In this document: positions 15,848 through 25,516 of the stretch, piece by piece | Numbering within the stretch: position 1 is the stretch's first letter | How the letters are laid out: every line of letters begins with the position of its first letter | Assembly: GCA_025363385.1 (NCBI GenBank) | Contig: JANYEA010000092.1 | Span: 1 to 59,281, forward strand | DNA: 59,281 nucleotides | Direction: 5' to 3' | DNA from: Bacteroidota bacterium | GTDB lineage: Bacteria; Bacteroidota; Bacteroidia; Chitinophagales; Chitinophagaceae | Notes under the pieces: generated by a model | What the model saw: the letters and a program-made list of their open reading frames with translations, nothing else | Database searches by the model: none | Told to the model about the DNA's origin: nothing | Translations under genes and position numbers: made by a program

Positions 15848-17107
15848 TTAACTAACTCCCAACTTTTTGCTTGAATAATTAATTTCACTACTATAAAAAA
15901 TGCCTACAAATGTCCAAAACGGAAATGCTCCCATAGGACCTTCTAAAAAAACATCGAAAGATGCATTCAATAAAAAAACAGTTACGATACTTAAATAAAT
16001 GAGGCTATCGGAGCTCAATTCTTTTTTTCGAAAAATTTTAAAATTTAAAAACAGCCAATAACACCACACGAAAAAAATGGGAACTCCAAATCGGGCCAGC
16101 ACATTTAAATGAAAATTATGCGGCGATCGAAGATCCCCTTCTTCATTCATTGTGATATCATCGTCTTCTGCCAAACTCATTCCCAATCCCTTACCCTGAA
16201 AAAAATACTCCCCTCCAAAAGTATATTCAATAATCTTACCCCACCAAACCAAACGCCATACTTTATTATCATCTAATGTGGTACCTGCTTTAGAACCTGT
16301 AATACTCATTACGTTTTCTTTCAATTGATCAAGCCCAACTTTACGTCCCTGAAAATTCTCTTTCACACTTGTACTGAGATATATGGGTAAGGCAATTAAT
16401 AACACCAGGGGTACAAATCGCATATATCCAATTAATTGAGACTTCAAGATCTTGTCTTTCGAGAAATAAAAGAACAACAGAAATGTAGCAATAAAACAAA
16501 CCATTCCTGCCCTGCTATAAGAAGAGGCAATTAAGAATAAGTACATTACCAAAACTGCATTGGCTACAAAATACCTTGGCGCTAATTTTATTTTTCCGTT
16601 CAATAAAAATAATACTGTCACCAACAAATGCACTCCCATATCGCCATACTTATAGTGCAATAATGAAATGTTTCCAAATACTTTAAGTTCATCTGCATAA
16701 GGTACATAGGAAAGTATGAGGAACGAAATAGTAGCTACCAATGGGTACCATGCGTAAATGCGATAAATACCCTGTAATAAATATGGGATCTCCTCTTTGA
16801 AATAAAGTATGATAAAAACAAAAAGGGCGTAATTAAACATAAAACTATCCCTCAGCAAATCAATCAAAGGGTACTTGCCCATCCCCCTAAATATATATAA
16901 GACGCCAATGAGTAAAAATGCGAGTAACAAAAGCACTTTTCTATCCAGAGGTAATTCAATTTTCCTAAAATTAAAAACCAAAATTCCCACACCGATCAGG
17001 AGCAATATTTCAGCGGCATAACTATACGCAATACCTTTATTAAAGTACACATAGAGTGCCAATACCAAAATGTACGCATCTAAATATAATTTTCTAACTG
17101 CACTCAT
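15848..17107 (-). CDS. O-antigen ligase/polymerase-like membrane protein (Wzy), cluster A
   Basis: A 419-residue inner-membrane protein with about 10-12 helices. It has a large hydrophilic loop (about 240-340) containing 'GKGLGMSLAEDD' and 'SPHNFHLNVLARFG'. The 'H-N' loop pattern is typical of the Wzy_C/WaaL superfamily that joins or polymerises lipid-linked glycans. Its position between Wzz and Wzx genes favours a polymerase. The ATG overlaps the GT25 stop codon (ATGA), a sign of coupled translation. Confidence 0.8.
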   Translation of the reverse strand: MSAVRKLYLDAYILVLALYVYFNKGIAYSYAAEILLLIGVGILVFNFRKIELPLDRKVLLLLAFLLIGVLYIFRGMGKYPLIDLLRDSFMFNYALFVFIILYFKEEIPYLLQGIYRIYAWYPLVATISFLILSYVPYADELKVFGNISLLHYKYGDMGVHLLVTVLFLLNGKIKLAPRYFVANAVLVMYLFLIASSYSRAGMVCFIATFLLFFYFSKDKILKSQLIGYMRFVPLVLLIALPIYLSTSVKENFQGRKVGLDQLKENVMSITGSKAGTTLDDNKVWRLVWWGKIIEYTFGGEYFFQGKGLGMSLAEDDDITMNEEGDLRSPHNFHLNVLARFGVPIFFVWCYWLFLNFKIFRKKELSSDSLIYLSIVTVFLLNASFDVFLEGPMGAFPFWTFVGIFYSSEINYSSKKLGVS

Positions 17108-17814
17108 TTAAACAAACAAATCAAATAGTTTTTAAGATCCAATACCATTAAATATAGTTGATTTACTATTTCCCATTTTCGCTTTTCCCGAATATTGCTA
17201 AGTGCACCGGTAGTAGTGATCAGTTCGGGCACCACAGCACCAATAAAACAATCCGCTTGTTGCATAAATCGTTTGTACTGATCTACCGGATAATTAAACT
17301 TCCTGGTTCGCGCTAAGAGCATTTTGGCCGTTGTTTTATTTAAACTATAACCGTAAGTACAATATATCGTTTTTATAAAAGGAGTACCCAATTGGTATCC
17401 TCCTATTAACTTTTTAATGGAACTTTTAAATAATTGCATATGCCCATCCCAGGCACCCCAGAAAAATAGATCATAATGCTCCAATATCTGTTTATCGAAA
17501 TTTGTAAGTATCTCCAGGTCTTTAATATAACTATCCGACTCCAGGATCAAAAAATGTTCCTTTTTGTTTGTGGCTGATTGTACAATTTGATGCCATACTA
17601 AGCGATGACTCAACAAACACCCAATTTCGCCTGGCAATAATGCGTATCCTGTGCGTTCTTTCGAAATATTAGTGGCGGCTTGCAAAAAAGGAACTTTCTG
17701 TTTTGATGAATAAATGGCTTCCACTAATTGCAGATCGGGCAATTGCATTTGTAAACGCGCTACATTTTCAAGGCGTGCTAGTTCGCTTGGGGAATATATT
17801 AGATAGGTCTTCAA
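17104..17814 (-). CDS. Glycosyltransferase family 25
   Basis: A 236-residue GT25 (LPS biosynthesis type) enzyme. Hallmarks are 'LPGEIGCLLSHRLVWHQIV' (about 61-79), 'HFLILESDSYI' (metal-binding ESD) and 'TYGYSLNKTTAKMLL'. Members often add galactose or a related sugar to surface glycans. The specificity cannot be read. The start codon is TTG, overlapping the upstream stop codon as TTGA, so translation is coupled to the GT9 gene. It is part of cluster A. Confidence 0.85.
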   Translation of the reverse strand: MKTYLIYSPSELARLENVARLQMQLPDLQLVEAIYSSKQKVPFLQAATNISKERTGYALLPGEIGCLLSHRLVWHQIVQSATNKKEHFLILESDSYIKDLEILTNFDKQILEHYDLFFWGAWDGHMQLFKSSIKKLIGGYQLGTPFIKTIYCTYGYSLNKTTAKMLLARTRKFNYPVDQYKRFMQQADCFIGAVVPELITTTGALSNIREKRKWEIVNQLYLMVLDLKNYLICLFK

Positions 17815-18605
17815 ATCTTAATGCTATTCACTTGATCAAAAGTAAAAGCTGTTCCATTCTCTTTCGCAAATGGGGTTACCCATTCTTGATTTATTTTGTT
17901 GGCATGAAATATGGCATGTGGCTTTTGAAGAAGTTGTGCTGCATGTGCTGGCAGGCTGTCTGAACTGATGATATAATCTGCATCCGCAATTAATTGCAAT
18001 AACTCAGTAAAATTTCGATAACTGATTCCTTTTGCAGTATTATTAAAATAAGCCCTACTCGTATTCATATTTTGATCTGCCAATTGAGTTTCTAATTTCA
18101 TCAATACAGTTTCCGTGATTTCTTTTCGTTGTAATCTTGAATCAGGAAAAATCAACACATTTTTTGGAGATGCAATTGTGGTTTTTAAAAGTGTTTTATT
18201 TCCATAAAACTTCTCCCATGAATCATATATATTTCCACTTTGATGTATCGAACTGATTTTAGATTTACAAGCTAACTGTATCCACCAGCTTCTTATATTT
18301 TGTTCTAAAACTATATTGGCTACCCCCTTCATTTGCATTTGCAAATTCCTAAGTTCCCGGATATTTTCTTGGGTAAAAAAATATCGGTTTGTAAAGCCCG
18401 ATAAAATATGGTGTTGGATTCCCAGATCTATAAACGCAACTGAACTTTGTGCAGGAGAAAGAAAGGGTAATAAAGATTGGTAAAGTGGCTCCAGGTGTTT
18501 GGACGCTACTAATCGATAAGACTTGTTGGGATCCTGATGTGCAGGAATATGATAGAGCGCAACCACAAAATCGCCGAAGGACCGAAGCAATAAAACTGTT
18601 TCCAT
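17811..18605 (-). CDS. Glycosyltransferase family 9-like protein
   Basis: A 264-residue protein with a GT-B C-terminal half like ADP-heptose:LPS heptosyltransferases. 'LLQLIADADYIISSDSLPAHAAQLLQKP' (about 205-235) contains the GT9 donor-site pattern with the conserved D-S/T-x-x-x-H. The N-terminus (LLLRSFGDFVVALYHIP) matches the usual 'RxxxxGDxxxxxP' opening. It is shorter than typical heptosyltransferases (about 340), so the N-terminal domain is reduced. It is part of cluster A, 15 bp after wzz. Confidence 0.75.
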   Translation of the reverse strand: METVLLLRSFGDFVVALYHIPAHQDPNKSYRLVASKHLEPLYQSLLPFLSPAQSSVAFIDLGIQHHILSGFTNRYFFTQENIRELRNLQMQMKGVANIVLEQNIRSWWIQLACKSKISSIHQSGNIYDSWEKFYGNKTLLKTTIASPKNVLIFPDSRLQRKEITETVLMKLETQLADQNMNTSRAYFNNTAKGISYRNFTELLQLIADADYIISSDSLPAHAAQLLQKPHAIFHANKINQEWVTPFAKENGTAFTFDQVNSIKI

Positions 18606-18619
18606 GGCGCCTGTCTATT

Positions 18620-19687
18620 CTAGCTGATAGAAGATGGTTGGGGATTGTATGAAATAAAAACCACTGCAAAATGAATGAGCAGTCCTGCTCCAATACCCAT
18701 CGCCAATAAGATCAAGAAAGAATATTTCTGATCTTCTAAAGGATATTTAGAACTATCCAGTAAATTAATGATCGGTGTTTGTCCGGCTAAAGCCATTCTG
18801 CTCGCTTCCAGGTTTTTCATCACTTCCGTATACAGTGCATAAGTAACCGTTTTATCCCGCTGAGATACTTCCACTGGAACTGAAGTAGACTTATAAGCAA
18901 TATTTGCATCCAACACTTGTAGAGATGCGGATTTGTACGATTTAGAATTCAGGATTTCCATTAATGAATCTGATCTTTTTTCTAAACGAAGAATGCTTCT
19001 CGCGGCCGTTCCTGTTTTTATATCGATATACATTTTCATGGTTTCAGCTACCAATCGTTCTGAAAACAATTTTGAAAATACTTCACTTTGAGAAGTAGTC
19101 ATCACTTCAATGATTGACCCTTTTTTATTGATTCTTTCAACAGTAATATTTTTCTTGGTTAGTCTTTTATAGATCACAAATAAAACGCTATCCTGTAATC
19201 GGGAATGTGGTTTGCCGGGTTCACAATTCGTAAATGAAATATTGGATAGTTCGGCTTTATTAGCCCATTTATTTTTCTGACCACTCCAATCGAGATACAG
19301 ATCTGCCAATGTGTTTTTATTAACTGCATTGGCACTATCCACTTTCGACAATAATACTTTGTCGATGATGGTTCTCGATTTCAAAATATCCAAAATATTA
19401 TCACCTGCAAACAAACCAGCACTTCCCGTTAATCCTCCGATATCTACTCCAAATTGAGAAGCTAATCCAGATAACCCCCCACCCATACTACTCTTCTCCT
19501 CTAATATAAAAGATGCTGTGCCTTCGTATTTCGGCTTTTGAATAAAATAATAGGCACTGGTTACTATACAACATGCCAGTATTACCAACATAGCCTGCTT
19601 CCAGGATGCGAACAATGCATTGATAAAACCAACTAAACCGTCGATTAAATCGCTCATTTTTAAAGTAGATACTGTATTGTTTTCCAT
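18620..19687 (-). CDS. wzz: Wzz-type chain-length regulator, cluster A
   Basis: A polysaccharide co-polymerase of 355 residues with two membrane helices, near 31-50 and 325-347, and a large periplasmic loop. It has the Wzz N-terminal fold ('LASQFGVDIGG', 'NILDILKSRTIIDKVLL') and no cytoplasmic tyrosine-kinase domain. It is paralogous to 45292-46386. It sets glycan length together with the Wzy-like protein and should contact the SLBB export protein encoded 20 bp upstream. Confidence 0.88.
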   Translation of the reverse strand: MENNTVSTLKMSDLIDGLVGFINALFASWKQAMLVILACCIVTSAYYFIQKPKYEGTASFILEEKSSMGGGLSGLASQFGVDIGGLTGSAGLFAGDNILDILKSRTIIDKVLLSKVDSANAVNKNTLADLYLDWSGQKNKWANKAELSNISFTNCEPGKPHSRLQDSVLFVIYKRLTKKNITVERINKKGSIIEVMTTSQSEVFSKLFSERLVAETMKMYIDIKTGTAARSILRLEKRSDSLMEILNSKSYKSASLQVLDANIAYKSTSVPVEVSQRDKTVTYALYTEVMKNLEASRMALAGQTPIINLLDSSKYPLEDQKYSFLILLAMGIGAGLLIHFAVVFISYNPQPSSIS

Positions 19688-19707
19688 GCAGATGCTTAGT
19701 TGATCCT

Positions 19708-22152
19708 TTATTTTTTCAGAAATATTAATACACTCACCAAGGCAGTTAAGCTTGAAAAGATTCCGATATATTCTCCTGTAGTTACTTTTACTTTTGGACG
19801 CTTGGCTGGAACATATATTTCTGTTCCCGGACGTATCTCAGGATTTGAGCGAATGAATAAGAAACTTCGTGTTTTACGAACTTGTCCGTTCGGATAAATC
19901 ACATAAGCATTCTTTCTAGAAGCATTCATGCTATACCTGCCACTTTCTATAATGGCGTCTTTAAAGCTGATGCCTTCATAATAAACAATTTGCTTGGGCA
20001 CATTCACAGATCCAAATGTTTGTATCGTTTGTAATTCTTTAGGAACTTTTAAAATATCACCCTCCAATAAAAACAAATCTTCTGCTGAACCGGGTGCAGC
20101 TAAAATTTTATCTAATCGGATCCCAACCGCTTTTTGATCCTTGTATAAATTTTTTATGGTACTGGTGTCGCTGGATGCTAATGATGCATCTTTTCCACTT
20201 TGTGCATTAATTAAATTTGTTTTGCTATTCACCAGTGTAGCATCATTCTCAGAAATATCGCGATAGGTTTTTCTAATCAAAACGGCACCACCTGCAAATC
20301 CTTTTAATTTTAAACCACCTGCTCTTTTAATCACGTCTGATATTCTTTCTGCATTACCGGCCAAGGTATAATTGCCCGGGTAAATTACTTCACCCTCAAC
20401 TGTAACTGTAATCTGTTCTTTATATAATGGTGATCTTCTGATGGAAACAATATCGAATGGCGATAATTTAAAATTTAAATCAGCTTCATTACTATTGGTT
20501 AAATCAATTTCCTTGATGAGCGAATAAATGGCGCTATCTTTTTGAGAAACTTCTTTGGTAGGCATCAATCTTCTGGAAATTTCTACTTTTTGCAAAGACG
20601 CACCTTCTTTATATCCTTTTGACATCAACACCAAATCTTGCACAGTCATATTCTCGAAATAATCGTAAGCGCCTGGTTTGTTTACTTCGCCATTTACCGT
20701 GATATAATATTTCTCTCTCAACTCATTGATATGATAGATCTGAATACTGTCTTCACGAACTAAGGGCAAATTAAATTTACCAGCAAGCACATCGCTAATA
20801 TTAAAGTTGATAAACTCAGGTGTAAGGTCTGGTTTCAATCTTCTCAGAATGGCTCTTGCAGTATAGGCATCGCCCCTGGGCTTCGCTGCTTCCATCACAT
20901 CTTTTAATGTGGGCATTTGCGTAATCCCATAAGCTCCTGCATAATACACAGCTCCATTTACTGTAACCCGATTATCAAATACATTGGCCAAAGAATCAAC
21001 TGTTAATGTATCGCCGGAAACTAAATGAAAACTCTTTAGATCATTGGCTTTTACGCTGATCAATTCTTTGCTTCTAGTACCGAAACGTGAAACCCGAATC
21101 ATTTCTTTATATCCAATATCTGCAAAGCCCCCTCCATAATTTAAAATATCGGCAGCAGTTTCATTTTGTTTTACATCAAATAGTGCTTGTTTTTTTACTG
21201 CCCCTTTTAAAGCTACACGGGTTTGATAAGGATTCACACGAATCACATCACCATCTTGTAATAACAAGTTTTTTGTAAGATCTGATTTCAACAGAAAATC
21301 ATATAGATCAAAAACCGAGATCGATTTACCATTGCGTACCAATTCAATATTTCTAAAAGAACCAATTGAATTTGGCCCACCAGATGCGTATAAAGCATTC
21401 ATTAAAGTAGATAAAGAAGACACATCATAATTGCCAGGATACCTGATCTCGCCTATTAAGGTTACTTGAATACTTCTAATCTGACCCACAGAAATTTGAA
21501 CCGACACGCTTCCGTTTGAAATGCCTGGATAAATTTTAGCCAATGCCTTTTTCATTTTCATTCTTGCATCTTCCACCGTTAATCCAGCCACTTTTACAGG
21601 ACCCAGATTGGGAAAACGAATATCACCTTCGGCAGTAACTTTTAATTTTTTCGTTAAATCAGAAACGCCATATACATCCACTACTAATTGATCGCCTACA
21701 CCTATAATATAACCTTGAGGGGTAGCAATATTTAAGTTGGGTTCAAAACTCAAATCTGCGTTTTCAAAAATAGATGCACCAAATGGTTTGAGTCCTTTGG
21801 TAGTATCTGGTCCGTTTAAATGAAGCAACTGACTAGTCTTTGGTTTCACTCTTGGTTCGTATGGGTCGGATATACTTTTTGCAGGTGCATTAATATCTTT
21901 CATGATGGAAGGGTCCAGCATCGAAATTCGTTTCTTTAAAAGAGTGATCTGGTCGGTAGATAATCCTTTTTCTCGAGCTTTCATATCCATTTCCAAATCA
22001 GATAAGCCAAAGAGCTGGTATTGCGACATGAGGATGATCAATTGCTGATCGGTAAGGTTTTCGATATTCATGGGTGTTGCCTGAGCTGAAACTCGATTAG
22101 TAGCAAATGCCAAACCCAATACCAACATGAGGATTGTAAAGAATCGAACCAT
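19708..22152 (-). CDS. Polysaccharide export protein with SLBB repeats (Wza-like), cluster A
   Basis: An 814-residue envelope protein with a signal peptide (first about 23 residues). A Poly_export (PES) domain near 145-225 ('GYIIGVGDQLVVDVYGVSD', 'PNLGPVKVAGLTVEDA') is followed by about six SLBB units such as 'VTLIGEIRYPGNYDVSSLSTL' and 'ITVNGEVNKPGAYDYF'. A C-terminal hydrophobic segment (YIGIFSSLTALVSVLIF) ends it. It should form the export channel for the cluster A polymer. Its counterpart is at 46403-48868. Confidence 0.92.
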   Translation of the reverse strand: MVRFFTILMLVLGLAFATNRVSAQATPMNIENLTDQQLIILMSQYQLFGLSDLEMDMKAREKGLSTDQITLLKKRISMLDPSIMKDINAPAKSISDPYEPRVKPKTSQLLHLNGPDTTKGLKPFGASIFENADLSFEPNLNIATPQGYIIGVGDQLVVDVYGVSDLTKKLKVTAEGDIRFPNLGPVKVAGLTVEDARMKMKKALAKIYPGISNGSVSVQISVGQIRSIQVTLIGEIRYPGNYDVSSLSTLMNALYASGGPNSIGSFRNIELVRNGKSISVFDLYDFLLKSDLTKNLLLQDGDVIRVNPYQTRVALKGAVKKQALFDVKQNETAADILNYGGGFADIGYKEMIRVSRFGTRSKELISVKANDLKSFHLVSGDTLTVDSLANVFDNRVTVNGAVYYAGAYGITQMPTLKDVMEAAKPRGDAYTARAILRRLKPDLTPEFINFNISDVLAGKFNLPLVREDSIQIYHINELREKYYITVNGEVNKPGAYDYFENMTVQDLVLMSKGYKEGASLQKVEISRRLMPTKEVSQKDSAIYSLIKEIDLTNSNEADLNFKLSPFDIVSIRRSPLYKEQITVTVEGEVIYPGNYTLAGNAERISDVIKRAGGLKLKGFAGGAVLIRKTYRDISENDATLVNSKTNLINAQSGKDASLASSDTSTIKNLYKDQKAVGIRLDKILAAPGSAEDLFLLEGDILKVPKELQTIQTFGSVNVPKQIVYYEGISFKDAIIESGRYSMNASRKNAYVIYPNGQVRKTRSFLFIRSNPEIRPGTEIYVPAKRPKVKVTTGEYIGIFSSLTALVSVLIFLKK

Positions 22153-22160
22153 ATATTAGA

Positions 22161-23822
22161 TTAATGCGTAAAACTACGGTTTTTTAAAAAGAAATAAGTA
22201 AGCGATAAACCCGCCAGGGTGTTTGATCTATCAGACAATTCAGAAGCTCCTGCAAATCCGCCATCTAATTTTACCCAGCGATAATTCAATGCACTGGTAT
22301 GGGTAATAAATCCAGAGATTAAAAGCTGTTTATAATCCCATTGCACTTGAAGAGTAGTATTCCAATCGACCCAATATTTATTAGCAGTACCAGAACCAAT
22401 ATTTCCAGAGAAATAATTGAAATAATAAAAGTCGTTATTATGGGCTAATCGTTCTGCTGAAAAACCAATTCTCTTTAAACCTTTCACCCAACTTAAGCTG
22501 ATGGTTTCACTATTACTACCCGGTCCAATGGAAGCACCTAATACCTGTCCTTCATTAGTGTACCCCTGCGTAATAAAAGGATGGGTGTACCAACTATTGG
22601 TTCTGGGCACTCCAAAAATAGCGTCCTTGTTAAAGATCAATCTGGCATCAGGTAATTGCAATTGTGTAATTTCTATGCCAAATAAAATGCCGCCTTTCTT
22701 ATTATCTTGTTTAAATAATTTTCTAAACCCAGCTGTATATCCAGTAGGAATGGTATCGCCAATAATATTAAAAGGGGTTGCTAATTTATTGGCCCTGCCA
22801 TATTCGAGATATACTTCAGCGTGTTCTTTGGGCATGGCGTATCTAAAAAATAAAGAGCCAAGTGATGCTGAACTGTTTTTGTTTTCGCTCTCCATTACCA
22901 GATTAGTAGGCAATGCTTGTTCATCTCCACTATAAAAATAATTGACCCCAGTGAATCCTATATGCAAGTTGGGTGTCCATGTCGGATTCCAACTAACTAT
23001 ATAACCCATCATTAATCGATCTGTCTGTGGTTTTTTGGCGATGCCATCAGCCCAAATGGTGCGCATGAGTTCATTATCGGGCGACTCTGTTTCTACGTTA
23101 TTTAATTTTCCAAACACTGTCTGAAATTCAATATTTCCCAAATGGGTATGGATGGGTTTTCTGCTATTAATGCTAGCGTGTAAAAAGCCAGGCGCATTAT
23201 TGGTTAATACCAAACTGTTTTTAATGCCAGGGCCCCACCAAAGATTTTCATTGGAGATCCCAAAGGATATATTTTTAAGATGATACTTAAAACTCGATTG
23301 ACCTAAAAAAAATCGCGAAATAGGTTCAGTACCAAATCTGCTAAAATTGTCGATCTTGTTTACGTTGTACAAATAATATTTGGCCCAATAATTTCCATCA
23401 TTGGGATCACTCTGAAATCCTACGGGCTCTTTATTGGCAGCTGTTACATATTCAGGTTGCAGTTGCAAACTAAAACCCCGCCATAGAATATTAACCCCAA
23501 TCGAAAATCGTTGTTGCATTCCCACAGATGGATATAAACTACCATCATTGGCCCCAATTGGTAAACTGGAATTGTTTTGCAATTGAACACCAACCTGCGT
23601 TAACTGAATGGTAGGCCATTTCTTTTTCTTCACTCCCTCTTCCAACAATTGATTCCAATATTGTTCCGTAGATCGAATCGCAAAAGATCTGCCAGGTGCA
23701 TGAACAGTATCCTTCAATTGTTCCAACCGCTGATAGTCCATCAAATAAATGTCGCTCACCACATCCTGAGCAGATATCATTAATGAACACAACAAAAAAG
23801 GAACTATAATTAATTTTTTCAT
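22161..23822 (-). CDS. Capsule assembly Wzi-like outer-membrane protein, copy 1
   Basis: A 553-residue beta-barrel with a signal peptide (KKLIIVPFLLCSLMISAQ). Wzi proteins help anchor or assemble capsule at the outer surface. Typical strings are 'NENLWWGPGIKNSLVLTNNAPGF' and 'LEYGRANK'. It is paralogous to the next gene upstream (23899-25503), which has 'TENLWWGPGQFSSLLMSNNAPGF' in the same place. It lies 8 bp before the SLBB export gene in the same operon. Confidence 0.88.
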   Translation of the reverse strand: MKKLIIVPFLLCSLMISAQDVVSDIYLMDYQRLEQLKDTVHAPGRSFAIRSTEQYWNQLLEEGVKKKKWPTIQLTQVGVQLQNNSSLPIGANDGSLYPSVGMQQRFSIGVNILWRGFSLQLQPEYVTAANKEPVGFQSDPNDGNYWAKYYLYNVNKIDNFSRFGTEPISRFFLGQSSFKYHLKNISFGISNENLWWGPGIKNSLVLTNNAPGFLHASINSRKPIHTHLGNIEFQTVFGKLNNVETESPDNELMRTIWADGIAKKPQTDRLMMGYIVSWNPTWTPNLHIGFTGVNYFYSGDEQALPTNLVMESENKNSSASLGSLFFRYAMPKEHAEVYLEYGRANKLATPFNIIGDTIPTGYTAGFRKLFKQDNKKGGILFGIEITQLQLPDARLIFNKDAIFGVPRTNSWYTHPFITQGYTNEGQVLGASIGPGSNSETISLSWVKGLKRIGFSAERLAHNNDFYYFNYFSGNIGSGTANKYWVDWNTTLQVQWDYKQLLISGFITHTSALNYRWVKLDGGFAGASELSDRSNTLAGLSLTYFFLKNRSFTH

Positions 23823-23839
23823 TTATACTTTTTAAGTTT

Positions 23840-23900
23840 CCCCTTCATCGCATGCGATGGAGGGGTGGCTGGAGCGACTGAGCGAACAGACGGGGTGGTT
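23840..23900 (-). repeat. Interspersed hairpin repeat, copy R2
   Basis: A near-perfect 26-bp palindrome (23840-23865, arms CCCCTTCATCGCA/TGCGATGGAGGGG, one T-G wobble) is followed by a 35-base tail ending CGGGGTGGTT. The last two bases are part of the stop codon of the minus-strand wzi gene. The last 43 bases (23858-23900) are identical to R3 at 27208-27250. Differences in the stem compared with R3 are compensatory. Confidence 0.9.
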
Positions 23901-25503
23901 AAAAGAAATACACACAATTCACCAACGCATACAAATTAAACCTATCCCCTTTTTCCCATCCATAATTCTTCGAACTCACAAACTGCATCTCTCCATTCAA
24001 TAATAGTTTACCCCATCTCTTCTGACCTAACACCCCCAGAGCAAGATCGTTCCATTGATACTCTCCCATTCCAATCGTATTCAATCCTCCTCTAAATCCC
24101 TTAGGGTCTTGTTGTATTCTTTGAAACTTAATACCTATATATTCAAAGCCTTTTATTTTTTTCACCTGAAAAGTTTGCACATTATTACCCTTACCACTAC
24201 CTGCACCTAATATTTGATTTTGAAAAGTTAAACCCTGAACAACCTGTCCATGTTCATACCAGTTTCCCGCGTTGCGTACAATAGCACTCGTAGTTTGAGC
24301 CATTTGTGTGATTTCGCCCGAAATATCTAATAACTGATCCTTTTTAAGATTTACAATTTTTTTAAACCCTGCTATGAATGCAGATGAATGATTGGCATTG
24401 GTGGTAAAATCGCGCATGTTTTGTTTGAAATCGTTGTACCCGTATTCCAAATAAAATTCGGCCTGATGTTTTGGTAAAAGCCAACGTGTAAACAAACTAA
24501 ATGCACCATCACTTGGTGTTGAATTTATATTTGCATTCGCATCAGGACTAGACCCTGCTAGCACAGGAAGGTATTTGCTGATAAATGAACCCGTCATCGT
24601 TTTTTGATCATCCGCATACATATCAACCACTCTTGTAACACCAAAGAAAAATTCTTTCATCCATTTGGGTTGATAGGTTAACACCATCCCATTAAAATAG
24701 CGGTCTTTATTGACAGGGTTAAAAGGTTTTAAATAAGTATTCTCAAATGCAGCAGCAGTATCTTCTTTTAATTTGCCCGCAACTAATTGCCATTCAAAAG
24801 AACCAATCCCCGTTTTTAGTGGGCGATTCGAATGGAAGGAAAGGTGTTGAAACCCGGGTGCATTATTACTCATAAGTAAAGAACTAAACTGCCCGGGGCC
24901 CCACCACAAATTTTCGGTAGAAACAGCCAATGAAGCAGCACCAAGATTTAATCGAATAGAAGATTGACCCGGATATAATTTCGAAAAACTTTTTCCTGAA
25001 TTAGAACCATAGCCTGCTGTAATATCATAAGAGCTATTTGCTGCATACACAAATTCTGGTTGCAATTGAATAGTGATTGGGCCGAATTGCGCAAACGCAC
25101 CTGCACTAAATGAAGTTTGTAAACCCTTTGCCATGATCATCCCCTGATCATTCCAACCATAAGGATGATGGCTATTAAATTTCGAAGAAAAAACTGCTGG
25201 CATCCATCCAATTTTCAGAAGATCATTTGCAAAAGATTTTTTATCCAATTTTATTTTTTGGGTACTATCAATCAAGTTCCATAAATCTTTTCTATTGAAA
25301 TTCTTTTGATAAATAAATGGCCTTGCAGTAAAAGAATTACCCTCATCTATTTTGCCCTCCAACTGTAAAACCCGCAACATATCTTCAGTTCCAACCTGCC
25401 CAATCGGCAATGATTGACCAGCAGCACTTAAACTGATAAAAAATAAACTAACAATCGAAATTATTTTTTTAAAAGTGTAGAACTGTATAATTTTTTTATT
25501 CAA
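23899..25503 (-). CDS. Capsule assembly Wzi-like outer-membrane protein, copy 2
   Basis: A Wzi-family barrel of about 534 residues, paralogous to 22161-23822. The start is placed at TTG 25503, 14 bp after the Fic stop codon. This gives an ideal signal peptide (MNKKIIQFYTFKKIISIVSL, then FFISLSAAGQ). The longer frame from 25569 would overlap the Fic gene by 53 bp and hide the signal peptide. 'STENLWWGPGQFSS' and 'NNAPGFQHLSFHSNRPL' are the family marks. Its role is presumably capsule anchoring for cluster A. Repeat R2 overlaps its stop codon. Confidence 0.87.
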   Translation of the reverse strand: MNKKIIQFYTFKKIISIVSLFFISLSAAGQSLPIGQVGTEDMLRVLQLEGKIDEGNSFTARPFIYQKNFNRKDLWNLIDSTQKIKLDKKSFANDLLKIGWMPAVFSSKFNSHHPYGWNDQGMIMAKGLQTSFSAGAFAQFGPITIQLQPEFVYAANSSYDITAGYGSNSGKSFSKLYPGQSSIRLNLGAASLAVSTENLWWGPGQFSSLLMSNNAPGFQHLSFHSNRPLKTGIGSFEWQLVAGKLKEDTAAAFENTYLKPFNPVNKDRYFNGMVLTYQPKWMKEFFFGVTRVVDMYADDQKTMTGSFISKYLPVLAGSSPDANANINSTPSDGAFSLFTRWLLPKHQAEFYLEYGYNDFKQNMRDFTTNANHSSAFIAGFKKIVNLKKDQLLDISGEITQMAQTTSAIVRNAGNWYEHGQVVQGLTFQNQILGAGSGKGNNVQTFQVKKIKGFEYIGIKFQRIQQDPKGFRGGLNTIGMGEYQWNDLALGVLGQKRWGKLLLNGEMQFVSSKNYGWEKGDRFNLYALVNCVYFF

Positions 25504-25516
25504 AATTTGATTATGA

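Noticed and set aside
22501..22935. 144-codon open frame on the plus strand opposite wzi copy 1
   Set aside because: It lies wholly inside a well-supported gene on the other strand, has no recognisable motif and no promoter.
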